Notes under the pieces: model-generated
What the model saw: only the letters and a program-made list of their open reading frames with translations
The model's database searches: none
Told to the model about the DNA's origin: nothing
Assembly (NCBI GenBank): GCA_019359615.1
Contig: JAHHHA010000024.1
Span: 43,458-107,457 of the forward strand
Length of the DNA: 64,000 bases
Direction of reading: 5' to 3'
Origin: Cyanosarcina radialis HA8281-LM2
GTDB taxonomy: Bacteria; Cyanobacteriota; Cyanobacteriia; Cyanobacteriales; CCAP-1448
In this document: positions 49,726 to 58,427 of the stretch, piece by piece
Layout: every line of letters begins with the position of its first letter
Numbering within the stretch: the first letter of the stretch is position 1
Translations under genes and position numbers: made by a program

Positions 49726-51797
49726 CACTCCAGTTTCTTTTGCTCGAAGATAACCCGTTAGATGCCGAGATGGTAGAGTTGACCCTCTCAGATGGCAGTA
49801 TTGACTGCGAACTGCTGCGAGTGGAAACCCGCTCCGATTTTGTCGCCGCGCTGGAAACCAATGAGTTCGACCTGATTTTGGCAGATTATAGCTTGCCTGG
49901 TTTCGACGGGATCTCGGCCCTAGAAATTGCCTGCCAACTGCGTCCCGACGTGCCGTTTATTTTCGTCTCTGGCAGCTTGGGCGAAGAATTAGCGATCGAA
50001 GCCCTCAAATGGGGAGCTACAGATTACGTTCTCAAGCAACGGTTGGGACGATTAGTACCTTGCGTGCAACGAGCCTTGCGAGAAGCCCAAGAACATCGCG
50101 AACTCAAACAAGCAGAAGCCGCCTTGCGTCAGAGCGAAGCTCGCCTCCATGCCGTTGCTGCCAACTTACCGAATGGGGCTGTCTTTGTGGTGGATCGAGA
50201 GTTGCGCTATCGGCTGGCAGAAGGACAAGCGATCGAGGATGTCTGCTTGTCCTCTGAAGACTTGGTGGGCAAAACCCTTTGGGAGGCGCTCGACCCCGAC
50301 CTGGCCGATCGCTATGAAGCTTACTTCCGTCAAGCTCTGGCTGGCGAACCCTTTAGCTGGGAACATCACAGCCACGATCGCGACTATATCTCTCACGGTA
50401 CGCCCCTGTACGACGAGCGGGGCGAGGTGGAGGCAGTGCTGGCAGTCTCTTACGATATCAGCGATCGCGTTCGATACGAACGCGATCGCGAGCGCATTAT
50501 ACAACAAGAACAGTCCGCCCGCGATCGAGCGGAAACCGCCAATCGGATCAAAGACGAATTTTTAGCGGTAGTGTCTCACGAATTGCGATCGCCCCTCAAC
50601 CCAATTTTAGGTTGGGCCAAACTGCTGCGAACCCGCAAGTTCGACGAAAAACGGACGACAGAGGGCCTGCAAAGCATCGAACGCAACGCTCAGCTACAGT
50701 CGCAACTGATCGACGATTTACTCGACATCTCCCGGATTCTGCGCGGCAAGTTGAGTTTGAAGGAGAAACCCGTTGACTTAAGTAGAGTCATCTCGTTTGC
50801 CTTAGAAACAGTTCGCCTAGCTGCCGAAGCCAAGTCCCTTGAATTGAAATTTGAAGTCATAGATCCAGGAGTCAGAAGTCAGGAGTCAGAAGTCAGGAGT
50901 CAGAAGTCAGAGAATATCTCGCCCTCTTCGCCCTCTCTCCCTCTCTCCCTCTCCTCCTCCTCCCCCCATCCCCCCATCCCCCCATCTCCCCCTGCCTCCC
51001 CCTCTTCCCCTTCTCTCTACGTCGTGGGCGATGCCGGACGCTTGCAGCAAGTAGTCTGGAATCTGGTTTCTAACGCCGTCAAGTTTACACCCCAAGGCGG
51101 GCAGGTCGCGGTGGAATTAACCCAAACTGAAACTCATGCCCAAATTCAAGTTACTGACACGGGCAAAGGTATCAGTCCAGATTTTCTGCCTCATGTATTC
51201 GAGCATTTTCGGCAAGAAAGTGGAGCCACAACGCGCCAATTTGGCGGCTTAGGATTGGGACTAGCGATCGCGCGTCAAATCGTCGAGATGCACGGCGGCA
51301 CCGTAACGGTTGATAGTGCTGGTGAAGGGCAAGGAGCCACGTTTACAGTCCAAATTCCGCTCGCGCCTAAATCGATAGCACCAGCAACTATAGAAACATC
51401 CTCGGCTCCTACAACCGATTTAAGTGGCATCAGCATCTTAGTGGTAGATGACGAAACCGACTCGCGAGAGGTCGTGGCGTTCGTGCTAGAGCAAGCAGGC
51501 GCGATCGTTACGAGTGCAGCATCGGCAATTGAAGCTTTGCAAGCGATCGATCGCTTCGTTCCCGATCTAATTGTCAGCGATATTGGAATGCCACAAATGG
51601 ACGGCTATATGCTGCTGCAAGAAATCCGGATGCAGGAGTCAACTAGAGAAGTTCCAGCCATTGCCTTGACTGCCTACGCCGGAGAATTCGATCGTCAACA
51701 AGCTTTAAAGGCTGGGTTTCAAATGCACCTGGCCAAACCCTTAGAACCGGAGGAATTAGTAAAAGCGATCGATCGTTTGATTCGATCGGTCAAATAG
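49722..51797 (+). CDS. Hybrid kinase 5: REC, PAS, HisKA, HATPase, REC
   Basis: A 691-aa soluble protein. It begins with a response-regulator domain (residues about 3-125) having [12 protein letters not shown] and the phospho-acceptor D55 in [11 protein letters not shown]; then a PAS domain (about 140-255), HisKA with H286 ([10 protein letters not shown]), HATPase and a C-terminal REC with D620. Its ATG overlaps the TGA of kinase 4 by 4 bases, so both are made from one message. The first REC is of the Rcp1-like type that in cyanobacteria receives phosphate from phytochrome-like kinases, and kinase 4 ends in just such a core without its own REC. A phosphotransfer from kinase 4 to D55 is the simplest reading. 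A heptamer/pyrimidine insert at 50867-51019 interrupts the ATPase domain. Confidence 0.87.
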   Translation: MTLQFLLLEDNPLDAEMVELTLSDGSIDCELLRVETRSDFVAALETNEFDLILADYSLPGFDGISALEIACQLRPDVPFIFVSGSLGEELAIEALKWGATDYVLKQRLGRLVPCVQRALREAQEHRELKQAEAALRQSEARLHAVAANLPNGAVFVVDRELRYRLAEGQAIEDVCLSSEDLVGKTLWEALDPDLADRYEAYFRQALAGEPFSWEHHSHDRDYISHGTPLYDERGEVEAVLAVSYDISDRVRYERDRERIIQQEQSARDRAETANRIKDEFLAVVSHELRSPLNPILGWAKLLRTRKFDEKRTTEGLQSIERNAQLQSQLIDDLLDISRILRGKLSLKEKPVDLSRVISFALETVRLAAEAKSLELKFEVIDPGVRSQESEVRSQKSENISPSSPSLPLSLSSSSPHPPIPPSPPASPSSPSLYVVGDAGRLQQVVWNLVSNAVKFTPQGGQVAVELTQTETHAQIQVTDTGKGISPDFLPHVFEHFRQESGATTRQFGGLGLGLAIARQIVEMHGGTVTVDSAGEGQGATFTVQIPLAPKSIAPATIETSSAPTTDLSGISILVVDDETDSREVVAFVLEQAGAIVTSAASAIEALQAIDRFVPDLIVSDIGMPQMDGYMLLQEIRMQESTREVPAIALTAYAGEFDRQQALKAGFQMHLAKPLEPEELVKAIDRLIRSVK
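50867..51019. repeat. GTCAGRA heptamer array and pyrimidine tract inside kinase 5
   Basis: About six GTCAGAA/GTCAGGA units from 50871, then CGCCCTCTT, CTCTCC and CCCCATCC units. Position and preceding GATCCAGGA match kinases 2 and 6. Confidence 0.85.
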
Positions 51798-51937
51798 ACT
51801 TCTGGCAAAAAGCTAAATTTTAGATTTATAACGCCGATAATTTTGATAAGCGATCGACTTAGAGATTACCCCTTACCGCCTGTAGAGCAAATCTTGGAAG
51901 AGGGATACGCCCAAACGTTGAATGGAGCAAACGTAGG

Positions 51938-54900
51938 ATGACCGACGATCGTTCGACAGCGGAACAACTTTTTGCAGGCAATAGTGAAATGGCAATGCGG
52001 ATGCGATCGCAAGATTGGTCGAATACGTCATTGGGCGCAGTCGCAACCTGGCCTCAAAGCCTGAAAACCTCTGTCCGCATCATGCTCACCTCCAGTCAAC
52101 CAATGTGGGTGTGGTGGGGTAGAGAATTGCTGAACCTATACAACGACGCTTATAGAGCGATATTGGGCGGCAAGCATCCGAGAATGTTTGCCCGTCCTGC
52201 GGCTGAAGTCTGGCAGGAAATTTGGGATGTAGTCGGACCGAAAGCAGAATCAACGATGCTCAACAATGAGGGAACCTATGACGAATCGCTATTGTTAATC
52301 ATGGAACGCAACGGCTATCCGGAAGAAACTTACTACACGTTTTCCTACAGCCCCATTCCTGACGATCGAGGAAATCCAGGCGGGATTATCTGCGCCAATA
52401 CTGACGATACACAGCGCATTATCAGCGAGCGCCAGCTAGCGTTGCTGCAAGAACTAGCAGCCAAAACAGCAGACGCTCGCACGTTCGATGAAGCCTGTAC
52501 GATGAGTGCGAAATGTCTGGAAACCAATCCTTACGACCTGCCTTTGGCGATGATTTATCTGGTCGATACCGAGCGGCAGTGCGCAGTTTTAGCTGGAACC
52601 AGTGGGATCGAGCGCACTCATCCTGCTGTTCCTGCCACCGTCGATCTCAATTCTGAATCAGTCTGGTCGTTTGCCGAGGCGATTCAAACCCAAAAGTCAG
52701 TTTTAATCTCAGATTTAATCGCTCGGTTTGGCAATCTACCTACAGGTGCTTGGGATCGGGTTCCCCAGCAAGCGATCGTCGTCCCCATTGCCCCCTCTGG
52801 TCAAACGGGCCGGTCGGGAATCTTGGTAGCAGGGCTAAATCCGCTGAGGCTGTTTGACGATAACTATCGCAGCTTTATCAATCTAGTGGCAGGGCAAATT
52901 TCAGCCAGCGTTGCCAATGCCAACGCCTACGAAGAAGAGCGCCGACGCGCGGAAGCATTAGCCGAACTCGATCGCGCCAAAACTGCCTTTTTCAGCAACG
53001 TCAGCCACGAATTTCGCACGCCCCTGACGCTGATGATAAGTCCGTTGGAGGAACTGGCAATTAATTTAGACGATCGCTTGCAACCTGCCGAGCGCGAACA
53101 ATTACAACTGGTGCAGCGAAATGGTTTGCGCTTGCAAAAGTTAGTCAATGCTTTATTAGACTTTTCCCGAATTGAAGCCGGACGAGTGCAAGCATCTTAC
53201 GAACCCACCGATCTAGCGACGTATACGGCCGAACTGGCGAGCGTGTTTCGATCGCTAATCGAACGAGCCGGAATGACATTGCAGATCGATTGTCCCCCCT
53301 TACCGGAACCTGTATACGTCGATCGCGAAATGTGGGAAAAGATCGTCCTCAACCTGATTTCCAATGCGTTCAAATTTACCTTTACAGGCAGCATTACCGT
53401 GCGCTTGCAACCCGTTGGCAACTCGGTGGAATTGAGCGTTACAGATACCGGAGTGGGCATTCCGGCAGCAGAATTACCCCGATTATTTGAACGATTTCAT
53501 CGGATAAATGGCACCCGATCGCGCACTTATGAAGGCTCTGGGATCGGCTTGGCATTGGTGCAAGAACTCGTCAAGTTGCACGGCGGCACGATTCGCGTTA
53601 CCAGTCAGATCGATCGCGGCAGCACGTTTGCGATCGCGATTCCTTGCGGTGCGGCTCATTTACCGCCAGATCGCCTTGAAGCCACTCGCACTCTGGCATC
53701 GACAGCATTAGGCGCAAATCCCTACGTGGAAGAGGCATCGCGCTGGCTACCAGATGGGGAAAGGGGGATGGGGAGATGGGGAGATGGGGAGATAGGGAGC
53801 GAGATAGTATCTTCCTTTTCACCCCCTCACCCTCTCACCACCTCCTCACTCCCTCAGATCTTGCTAGCGGATGACAATGCCGATATGCGAGAGTATCTAA
53901 AGCGCCTGTTAAGTCAGCACTATCAGGTGGAAACCGTCGCTGATGGCAGAGCGGCATTGACTGCTATTCGCCAGCAAATGCCAGATTTGGTGCTGAGCGA
54001 CGTGATGATGCCCAACCTGGATGGATTTGGGTTGCTCCGAGAACTACGCGCCGATTCGCGCACTCAAGAAATTCCGATAATCCTGCTATCTGCTCGTGCT
54101 GGGGAGGAGTCCCGGATCGAAGGACTGGAAGCAGGAGCGGACGATTACCTCATCAAGCCTTTCTCTGCCCGCGAACTAATGGCACGAGTCGAGGCCACCC
54201 TAAAGCTTTCCCGCCTTCGCCAGGAGACAGCGCAAGCCATCCACGATCGAGAACAGCGACTGAAGCTGGCAGTGGAAGGGGGAAGAATGGTCGCTTGGGA
54301 GTGGAACCCATTCGATGACACGATCGTTACCACCTCAAATTTTTCTGAGATTTACGGTCTACCTGAAATTCAGTCAGTCGCACTGGGGCTGACGTTGGTG
54401 CATCCAGAGGATCGATCGCGCCATCAAACCACCGTCGAAAATGCCGTGGCGACAGGCAGCAATTACCGCTCTGAATTTCGCTTTATCCGTCCCGATAATA
54501 GCGCGATCGTCTGGCTGGAAGAACGAGGTCAAGTTATCCTCAATGACGATGGTAGCCTGCAAAAATTGATTGGAGTGACGATCGATATTACCGATCGCCA
54601 GCAAGCCGAAGAAGCTTTGGCTCGCTCTCGTCACCAGTTCGAGAAAATTGCTGAAACTACCCCCGACCTCGTATACGTGTTTGACTTGACGCAGGGACGC
54701 AATATTTACATCAATGCGGGTGTCGATCGCATATTGGGCTACTCTCAGGAGCAAATTGCCGCCTTCGGGCCTGTGCTGGTTGAGTCCCTCGTCCACCCTG
54801 ATGACATTCCTGGTGTAATTGAGGGCAACCAGCGGTTTCACGATTTTGGCGATCGCGACGTATACGACCACGAGCTTCGCATGAGGCACGCCAATGGTGA

Positions 54901-56344
54901 CTATTGCTGGCTTCGCTGTCGGGATGCAGTGTTCGAGCGGGCAGCAGACGGCACCGTTACCAAGATTATTGGCACCGCTCAGGATGTCACCGATCGCAAG
55001 CAAGCCGAAGTCGAACGAGAACAGCTTTTGGCACGGGAACAGGCAGCACGGGAAGCAGCCGAAGCCGCCAATCGGATCAAAGATGAATTTTTGGCCGTGT
55101 TATCTCACGAATTGCGATCGCCTCTCAATCCGATTCTGGGTTGGTCGAAGCTGTTGCAGCGGGGGAAACTCAACGCGGAAAAAACGCAAGCCGCGCTCGC
55201 CGCGATCGATCGCAACGCCCAACTGCAATCGCAGCTAATTGAAGACTTGCTCGACATCTCCCGCATTTTGCGAGGAAAATTGAGTTTGAATATCGCTTCT
55301 GTAGATCTAGCCCAAGTAATTTCAGCCGCGTTAGAAACCGTGCAGTTAGCCGCTGAAGCTAAGGGAATTGAATTGAAATTTGAAGTCATAGATCCAGGAG
55401 TTAGGAGTCAGGAGTCAGAAGTCAGGAGTCAGAAGTCAGAGAATATCTCGCCCTCTTCGCCCTCTTCGCCCTCTCTCCCTCTCTCCCTCTCCTCCTCCCC
55501 CCATCCCCCCATCTCCCCATCCCCCCATCTCTACGTCATGGGCGATCCTGGAAGATTGCAACAAGTGTTCTGGAATCTGCTTTCTAACGCCGTGAAGTTT
55601 ACCCCCGAAGGCGGTCGAATTACCGCGATCTTAAACCAGTCGGCAACTAACGCTCAAATTCAAGTCATCGATACGGGAAAAGGCATCAATCCTGACTTTC
55701 TGCCCTATGTCTTCGAGCATTTCCGCCAAGAAGATGGAGCCATTACCCGCAAATTTGGCGGCTTGGGATTAGGATTGGCGATCGCCCGTCAGATCGTCGA
55801 GATGCACGGCGGTCAGATTAGCGTCAACAGTCTTGGTGAAGGGCAAGGTGCTACCTTCACAGTCCGACTTCCCCTGGCACCTGCAACCAGCCAACCGTCG
55901 CCTTTAGCAGGCTATTCAGTCTCAACGGGTGGTGATTTAAGCGGCGTTCGCATCTTAGTAGTCGATGATGATGCCGACTCACTAGAGATTGCCACATTTG
56001 TTTTAGAAGAAGCAGGTGCGATCGTTACGAGGGTCGGATCTGGAATTGAAGCCTTACAAGCGATACGTGCTAACGCACAGGCTAACGCCAACGATCGCTC
56101 CGTTCCCGATCTGATCGTCAGCGACATTGGGATGCCAGAAATGGATGGCTATATGCTCGTGCAACAGATTCGGAGCTTGGAGCAATTTAGAGACATTCCA
56201 GCGATCGCTCTAACTGCCTACGCCGCAGAATTCGATCGCCATCAGGCTCTCAAAGCGGGTTTCCAGCAGCACATGGCCAAACCGATCGAACCCAACGAGT
56301 TAATCGCAGCGATCGCTCGCATAATCAGACAAAATATAGATTAA
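51938..56344 (+). CDS. Hybrid histidine kinase 6 with two complete HisKA-HATPase-REC cores
   Basis: A 1468-aa soluble protein. Order: a PAS-like N-terminal sensor (about 10-155) closely related to that of kinase 2, GAF (about 165-335), HisKA with H357 ([10 protein letters not shown]), HATPase, REC with D688 (LSDVMMPNLDG), PAS (about 770-890), PAS (about 895-1020), second HisKA with H1057 ([10 protein letters not shown]), HATPase, REC with D1396 (VSDIGMPEMDG). It is a shorter sister of kinase 2, lacking one GAF and several PAS domains in the middle. Two low-complexity inserts match those of kinase 2 in position (53761-53857 and 55395-55533). It lies 140 bp after kinase 5 on the same strand and closes the array. 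Confidence 0.88.
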   Translation: MTDDRSTAEQLFAGNSEMAMRMRSQDWSNTSLGAVATWPQSLKTSVRIMLTSSQPMWVWWGRELLNLYNDAYRAILGGKHPRMFARPAAEVWQEIWDVVGPKAESTMLNNEGTYDESLLLIMERNGYPEETYYTFSYSPIPDDRGNPGGIICANTDDTQRIISERQLALLQELAAKTADARTFDEACTMSAKCLETNPYDLPLAMIYLVDTERQCAVLAGTSGIERTHPAVPATVDLNSESVWSFAEAIQTQKSVLISDLIARFGNLPTGAWDRVPQQAIVVPIAPSGQTGRSGILVAGLNPLRLFDDNYRSFINLVAGQISASVANANAYEEERRRAEALAELDRAKTAFFSNVSHEFRTPLTLMISPLEELAINLDDRLQPAEREQLQLVQRNGLRLQKLVNALLDFSRIEAGRVQASYEPTDLATYTAELASVFRSLIERAGMTLQIDCPPLPEPVYVDREMWEKIVLNLISNAFKFTFTGSITVRLQPVGNSVELSVTDTGVGIPAAELPRLFERFHRINGTRSRTYEGSGIGLALVQELVKLHGGTIRVTSQIDRGSTFAIAIPCGAAHLPPDRLEATRTLASTALGANPYVEEASRWLPDGERGMGRWGDGEIGSEIVSSFSPPHPLTTSSLPQILLADDNADMREYLKRLLSQHYQVETVADGRAALTAIRQQMPDLVLSDVMMPNLDGFGLLRELRADSRTQEIPIILLSARAGEESRIEGLEAGADDYLIKPFSARELMARVEATLKLSRLRQETAQAIHDREQRLKLAVEGGRMVAWEWNPFDDTIVTTSNFSEIYGLPEIQSVALGLTLVHPEDRSRHQTTVENAVATGSNYRSEFRFIRPDNSAIVWLEERGQVILNDDGSLQKLIGVTIDITDRQQAEEALARSRHQFEKIAETTPDLVYVFDLTQGRNIYINAGVDRILGYSQEQIAAFGPVLVESLVHPDDIPGVIEGNQRFHDFGDRDVYDHELRMRHANGDYCWLRCRDAVFERAADGTVTKIIGTAQDVTDRKQAEVEREQLLAREQAAREAAEAANRIKDEFLAVLSHELRSPLNPILGWSKLLQRGKLNAEKTQAALAAIDRNAQLQSQLIEDLLDISRILRGKLSLNIASVDLAQVISAALETVQLAAEAKGIELKFEVIDPGVRSQESEVRSQKSENISPSSPSSPSLPLSLSSSPHPPISPSPHLYVMGDPGRLQQVFWNLLSNAVKFTPEGGRITAILNQSATNAQIQVIDTGKGINPDFLPYVFEHFRQEDGAITRKFGGLGLGLAIARQIVEMHGGQISVNSLGEGQGATFTVRLPLAPATSQPSPLAGYSVSTGGDLSGVRILVVDDDADSLEIATFVLEEAGAIVTRVGSGIEALQAIRANAQANANDRSVPDLIVSDIGMPEMDGYMLVQQIRSLEQFRDIPAIALTAYAAEFDRHQALKAGFQQHMAKPIEPNELIAAIARIIRQNID
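53761..53857. repeat. GATGGGGA and CACCCTCT repeats between ATPase 1 and REC 1 of kinase 6
   Basis: AGATGGGG purine units followed by CACCCTCTCACC units, the same composition and place as 34276-34372 in kinase 2. Confidence 0.75.
55395..55533. repeat. GTCAGRA heptamer array and pyrimidine tract inside kinase 6
   Basis: GTTAGGA, then GTCAGGA/GTCAGAA units, followed by CGCCCTCTT and CCCCATCC units, in-frame in the second ATPase domain. The preceding GATCCAGGA is shared with kinases 2 and 5. Confidence 0.85.
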
Positions 56345-56386
56345 GTCACCTCAACTATCGACTCAAACAACATTAAGGTCAAACCG

Positions 56387-57109
56387 ATGTCTGTAACTGC
56401 TGAGTCTTCTTTCCAGGCGAATAACCCTGAAGTCATATTTCCTCCAGGGAATTTATGGAGCGACGAACCACCTTTGGAATCCGATCTACATCGAGAACAA
56501 ATTGACTTACTGATTCGCTTACTAAAATGGTGGTGGCGAGAGCAACAAGACTTTTACGTCTCTGGCAATCTGACCATTTACTACAGTCCCGATCAAAAAA
56601 AATCTGAGGATTTTCGAGGGCCAGATTTTTTTGTCGTCCTGGGTACAACTCCTGAAGAGCGTCGCAGTTGGGTCGTCTGGCAAGAAGGCGGCAAATATCC
56701 CAATGCGATCGTAGAATTACTTTCCGACTCGACAGCAAGTACAGATCGCGGTTTAAAGAAAGACCTGTATCAATATACCTGGCGGGTTCCAGAATACTTC
56801 TGGTTTCATCCTCACACTTTAGAGTTTCAAGGCTTCCGATTGATGAATGGGGTTTATGAAGAGATTGCCCCCACCTCGGAAGGATGGCGATGGAGTCAGC
56901 AGTTACACCTGTATTTGGGTACGCACGAAGGCAAGCTGCGATTTTTTACCCCAGAAGGTCAGCTAGTCCCATTACCGGAACAATTCGCTCAATACCAAGC
57001 AGAACAGGAGCGCCAACGGGCGGAACAAGCAGAAGTTGCTTTGCAGCAAGAGCGCCAACGAGCAGATCGACTAGCCCAACGCCTGCGAGAGCTAGGACTA
57101 GAAGAGTAG
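56387..57109 (+). CDS. Uma2 family endonuclease with C-terminal coiled coil
   Basis: A 240-aa protein. The Uma2/PD-(D/E)xK core has GPDFFVVLG, NAIVELLSDST, LKKDLYQYTWRVPEYFWFHP. The last about 50 residues form a Glu/Gln/Arg-rich coiled coil (EQERQRAEQAEVALQQERQR) followed by LRELGLEE, a common extension in cyanobacterial members. It starts 42 bp after kinase 6 and ends 20 bp before surE, so it may share a transcript with either. Role unknown; the large copy number of the family in cyanobacteria resembles a selfish or regulatory gene family. Confidence 0.87.
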   Translation: MSVTAESSFQANNPEVIFPPGNLWSDEPPLESDLHREQIDLLIRLLKWWWREQQDFYVSGNLTIYYSPDQKKSEDFRGPDFFVVLGTTPEERRSWVVWQEGGKYPNAIVELLSDSTASTDRGLKKDLYQYTWRVPEYFWFHPHTLEFQGFRLMNGVYEEIAPTSEGWRWSQQLHLYLGTHEGKLRFFTPEGQLVPLPEQFAQYQAEQERQRAEQAEVALQQERQRADRLAQRLRELGLEE

Positions 57110-57129
57110 AGGCGAAATTTATAATTCAG

Positions 57130-57810
57130 ATGACTTTAATTTTGACTAACGATGATGGCATAGACGCGCCAGGAATTCGCTCGCTCCTACAAGCAGTTAA
57201 TGGCAGAAAAATAATTGTTGCCGCTCCCAAAGACCATTTATCGGGTTGCGGGCATCAAGTGACGACGCAGCAGGCCATTGAAGTCGAACAAAGAGCAGAA
57301 TTTGCCTACGCGATTTCTGGCACTCCAGCCGATTGCACTCGAATTGCCCTCTCTCATCTTTGCCCCGATGCCAAATTTGTTTTATCTGGGATCAATGCTG
57401 GAGGGAATTTAGGGGCAGACGTATATATTTCCGGGACGATCGCAGCCGTTCGGGAAGCTGCTTTTCACGGCATTCCTGGAATTGCGGTTTCTCACTATCT
57501 CAAACGGCCGCTTGCAGTGGATTGGCAATTAGCTGCCAAAATGACTGCCAAAATATTAGATGATTTACTCCAACGTCCTTTTCAACCTGGCAGTTTCTGG
57601 AATGTCAATCTCCCTCATTTGTCACCCGGAGATCTCGAACCAGAGATAGTTTTTTGTCAGCCCTGCGTCCGACCGCTGCCGATAAAATATCGGGTTGAAG
57701 GGAATAAATTTTATTATGTCGGAGTATACGCCCAACGCGATCGCACTCCTGGTAGCGATGTTGATGTCTGTTTTTCCGGTAAAATCGCCGTAACCAAGTT
57801 GCAACTCTAA
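57130..57810 (+). CDS. surE: 5'/3'-nucleotidase SurE
   Basis: A 226-aa protein from the ATG at 57130; a longer in-frame extension to 56884 lies wholly inside the Uma2 gene and is rejected. The SurE signature LTNDDGIDAPG is at residues 4-14, with the catalytic Asp pair. Then come VVAAPKDHLSGCG and LSGINAGGNLGADVYISGTIAAVREA, the substrate loop. SurE is a metal-dependent phosphatase acting on nucleoside 5'- and 3'-monophosphates and on short polyphosphate, with a role in stationary-phase survival. Length is slightly below the usual 250-265 aa. It follows the Uma2 gene by 20 bp. Confidence 0.9.
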   Translation: MTLILTNDDGIDAPGIRSLLQAVNGRKIIVAAPKDHLSGCGHQVTTQQAIEVEQRAEFAYAISGTPADCTRIALSHLCPDAKFVLSGINAGGNLGADVYISGTIAAVREAAFHGIPGIAVSHYLKRPLAVDWQLAAKMTAKILDDLLQRPFQPGSFWNVNLPHLSPGDLEPEIVFCQPCVRPLPIKYRVEGNKFYYVGVYAQRDRTPGSDVDVCFSGKIAVTKLQL

Positions 57811-57903
57811 CAACTATTGCTATAGCTTTTCTCGCCTTGGCGTAATTGGATACTTAATGTGGGAATAAACTATAATTCAATTGAAAGCAGGATCTGAGGA
57901 TGA

Positions 57904-58119
57904 ATGCCCAAGAAGATTAGAGAGTTGAAAAAATTGCTCTTAAAGGCGGGGTTTATTTATCGACAGGGCAAGGGCAGTCATCAGGTGTGGAGCCATCTAA
58001 GCTTAATTGAGCCAATTGTAATTGCCAGGAAAGATGGAGACGATGCACCGATATATCTGGAGAAACAAGTCAATGAAGTCCTGAAGCAATTAGAAGAAAT
58101 GGAGAATTCAGAAGAATGA
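57904..58119 (+). CDS. hicA: HicA-type mRNA interferase toxin
   Basis: A 71-aa protein with the HicA (YcfA-like) fold: a helical start (KKIRELKKLLLKAGF), then QGKGSHQVW with the catalytic His H26, and a C-terminal half that normally has beta strand and helix (QVNEVLKQLEEM). HicA cleaves mRNA independently of start codons or by ribosome-linked attack and is held inactive by HicB. The gene overlaps hicB by 4 bases (ATGA), the standard order toxin first. Upstream 93 bp contains an AT-rich promoter-like stretch. Confidence 0.88.
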   Translation: MPKKIRELKKLLLKAGFIYRQGKGSHQVWSHLSLIEPIVIARKDGDDAPIYLEKQVNEVLKQLEEMENSEE

Positions 58120-58373
58120 ACCCACTATACAGCATGTTAATCCAGTGGTCTGAGGAAGATGATTGTTTTGTGGTTTTTCTACCTGAATTTGTTGGTTTAG
58201 TAATGCAGCCTTGTACGGATGGTAAAACCTACGAAGAAGCTGCTAGAAATGGGGAAGAAGCGATCGTCTCCTTAGTTGAATGGTTCCATGCCGAAGGTCG
58301 ATCGCTCCCTAAACCCAAGATAATTTCTCAATATGCTTGTGGGACAGCCAAGATGGCTGTCCCACAAGCATAA
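58116..58373 (+). CDS. hicB: HicB-type antitoxin, C-terminus supplied by a palindromic repeat
   Basis: An 85-aa protein. Residues 1-70 have the HicB partial RNase H fold: YSMLIQWSEEDDCFVVFLPEF...G.TYEEAARNGEEAIVSLVEWF. No DNA-binding ribbon-helix-helix or HTH domain follows, so it is of the short class. The last codons (YACGTAKMAVPQA and stop) are read from a 19-bp-stem palindrome at 58332-58372 of the dispersed GTGGGACAGCC family; even the TAA lies in the right arm. The original C-terminus has therefore probably been replaced after insertion of the repeat. Neutralisation of HicA depends mainly on the N-terminal fold and may be retained. Confidence 0.85.
   Translation: MNPLYSMLIQWSEEDDCFVVFLPEFVGLVMQPCTDGKTYEEAARNGEEAIVSLVEWFHAEGRSLPKPKIISQYACGTAKMAVPQA
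58332..58372. repeat. 19-bp-stem palindrome at the end of hicB (copy 3)
   Basis: Perfect arms 58332-58350 and 58354-58372, loop AGA, of the same family as 3857-3883 and 19391-19416 (core GTGGGACAGCC). It overlaps the hicB stop codon and may also act in transcript ending between hicAB and the convergent glgP gene. Confidence 0.82.
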
Positions 58374-58427
58374 GCCCTCTCTTTGGGAGAGGGCTGTCTG
58401 TTATTCTTTGGATTAGATCGCCGCCCC

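Noticed and set aside
56884..57129. Longer N-terminus of SurE
   Set aside because: The extension lies inside the Uma2 gene in another frame and has composition unlike a protein domain; SurE homology starts at 57130.
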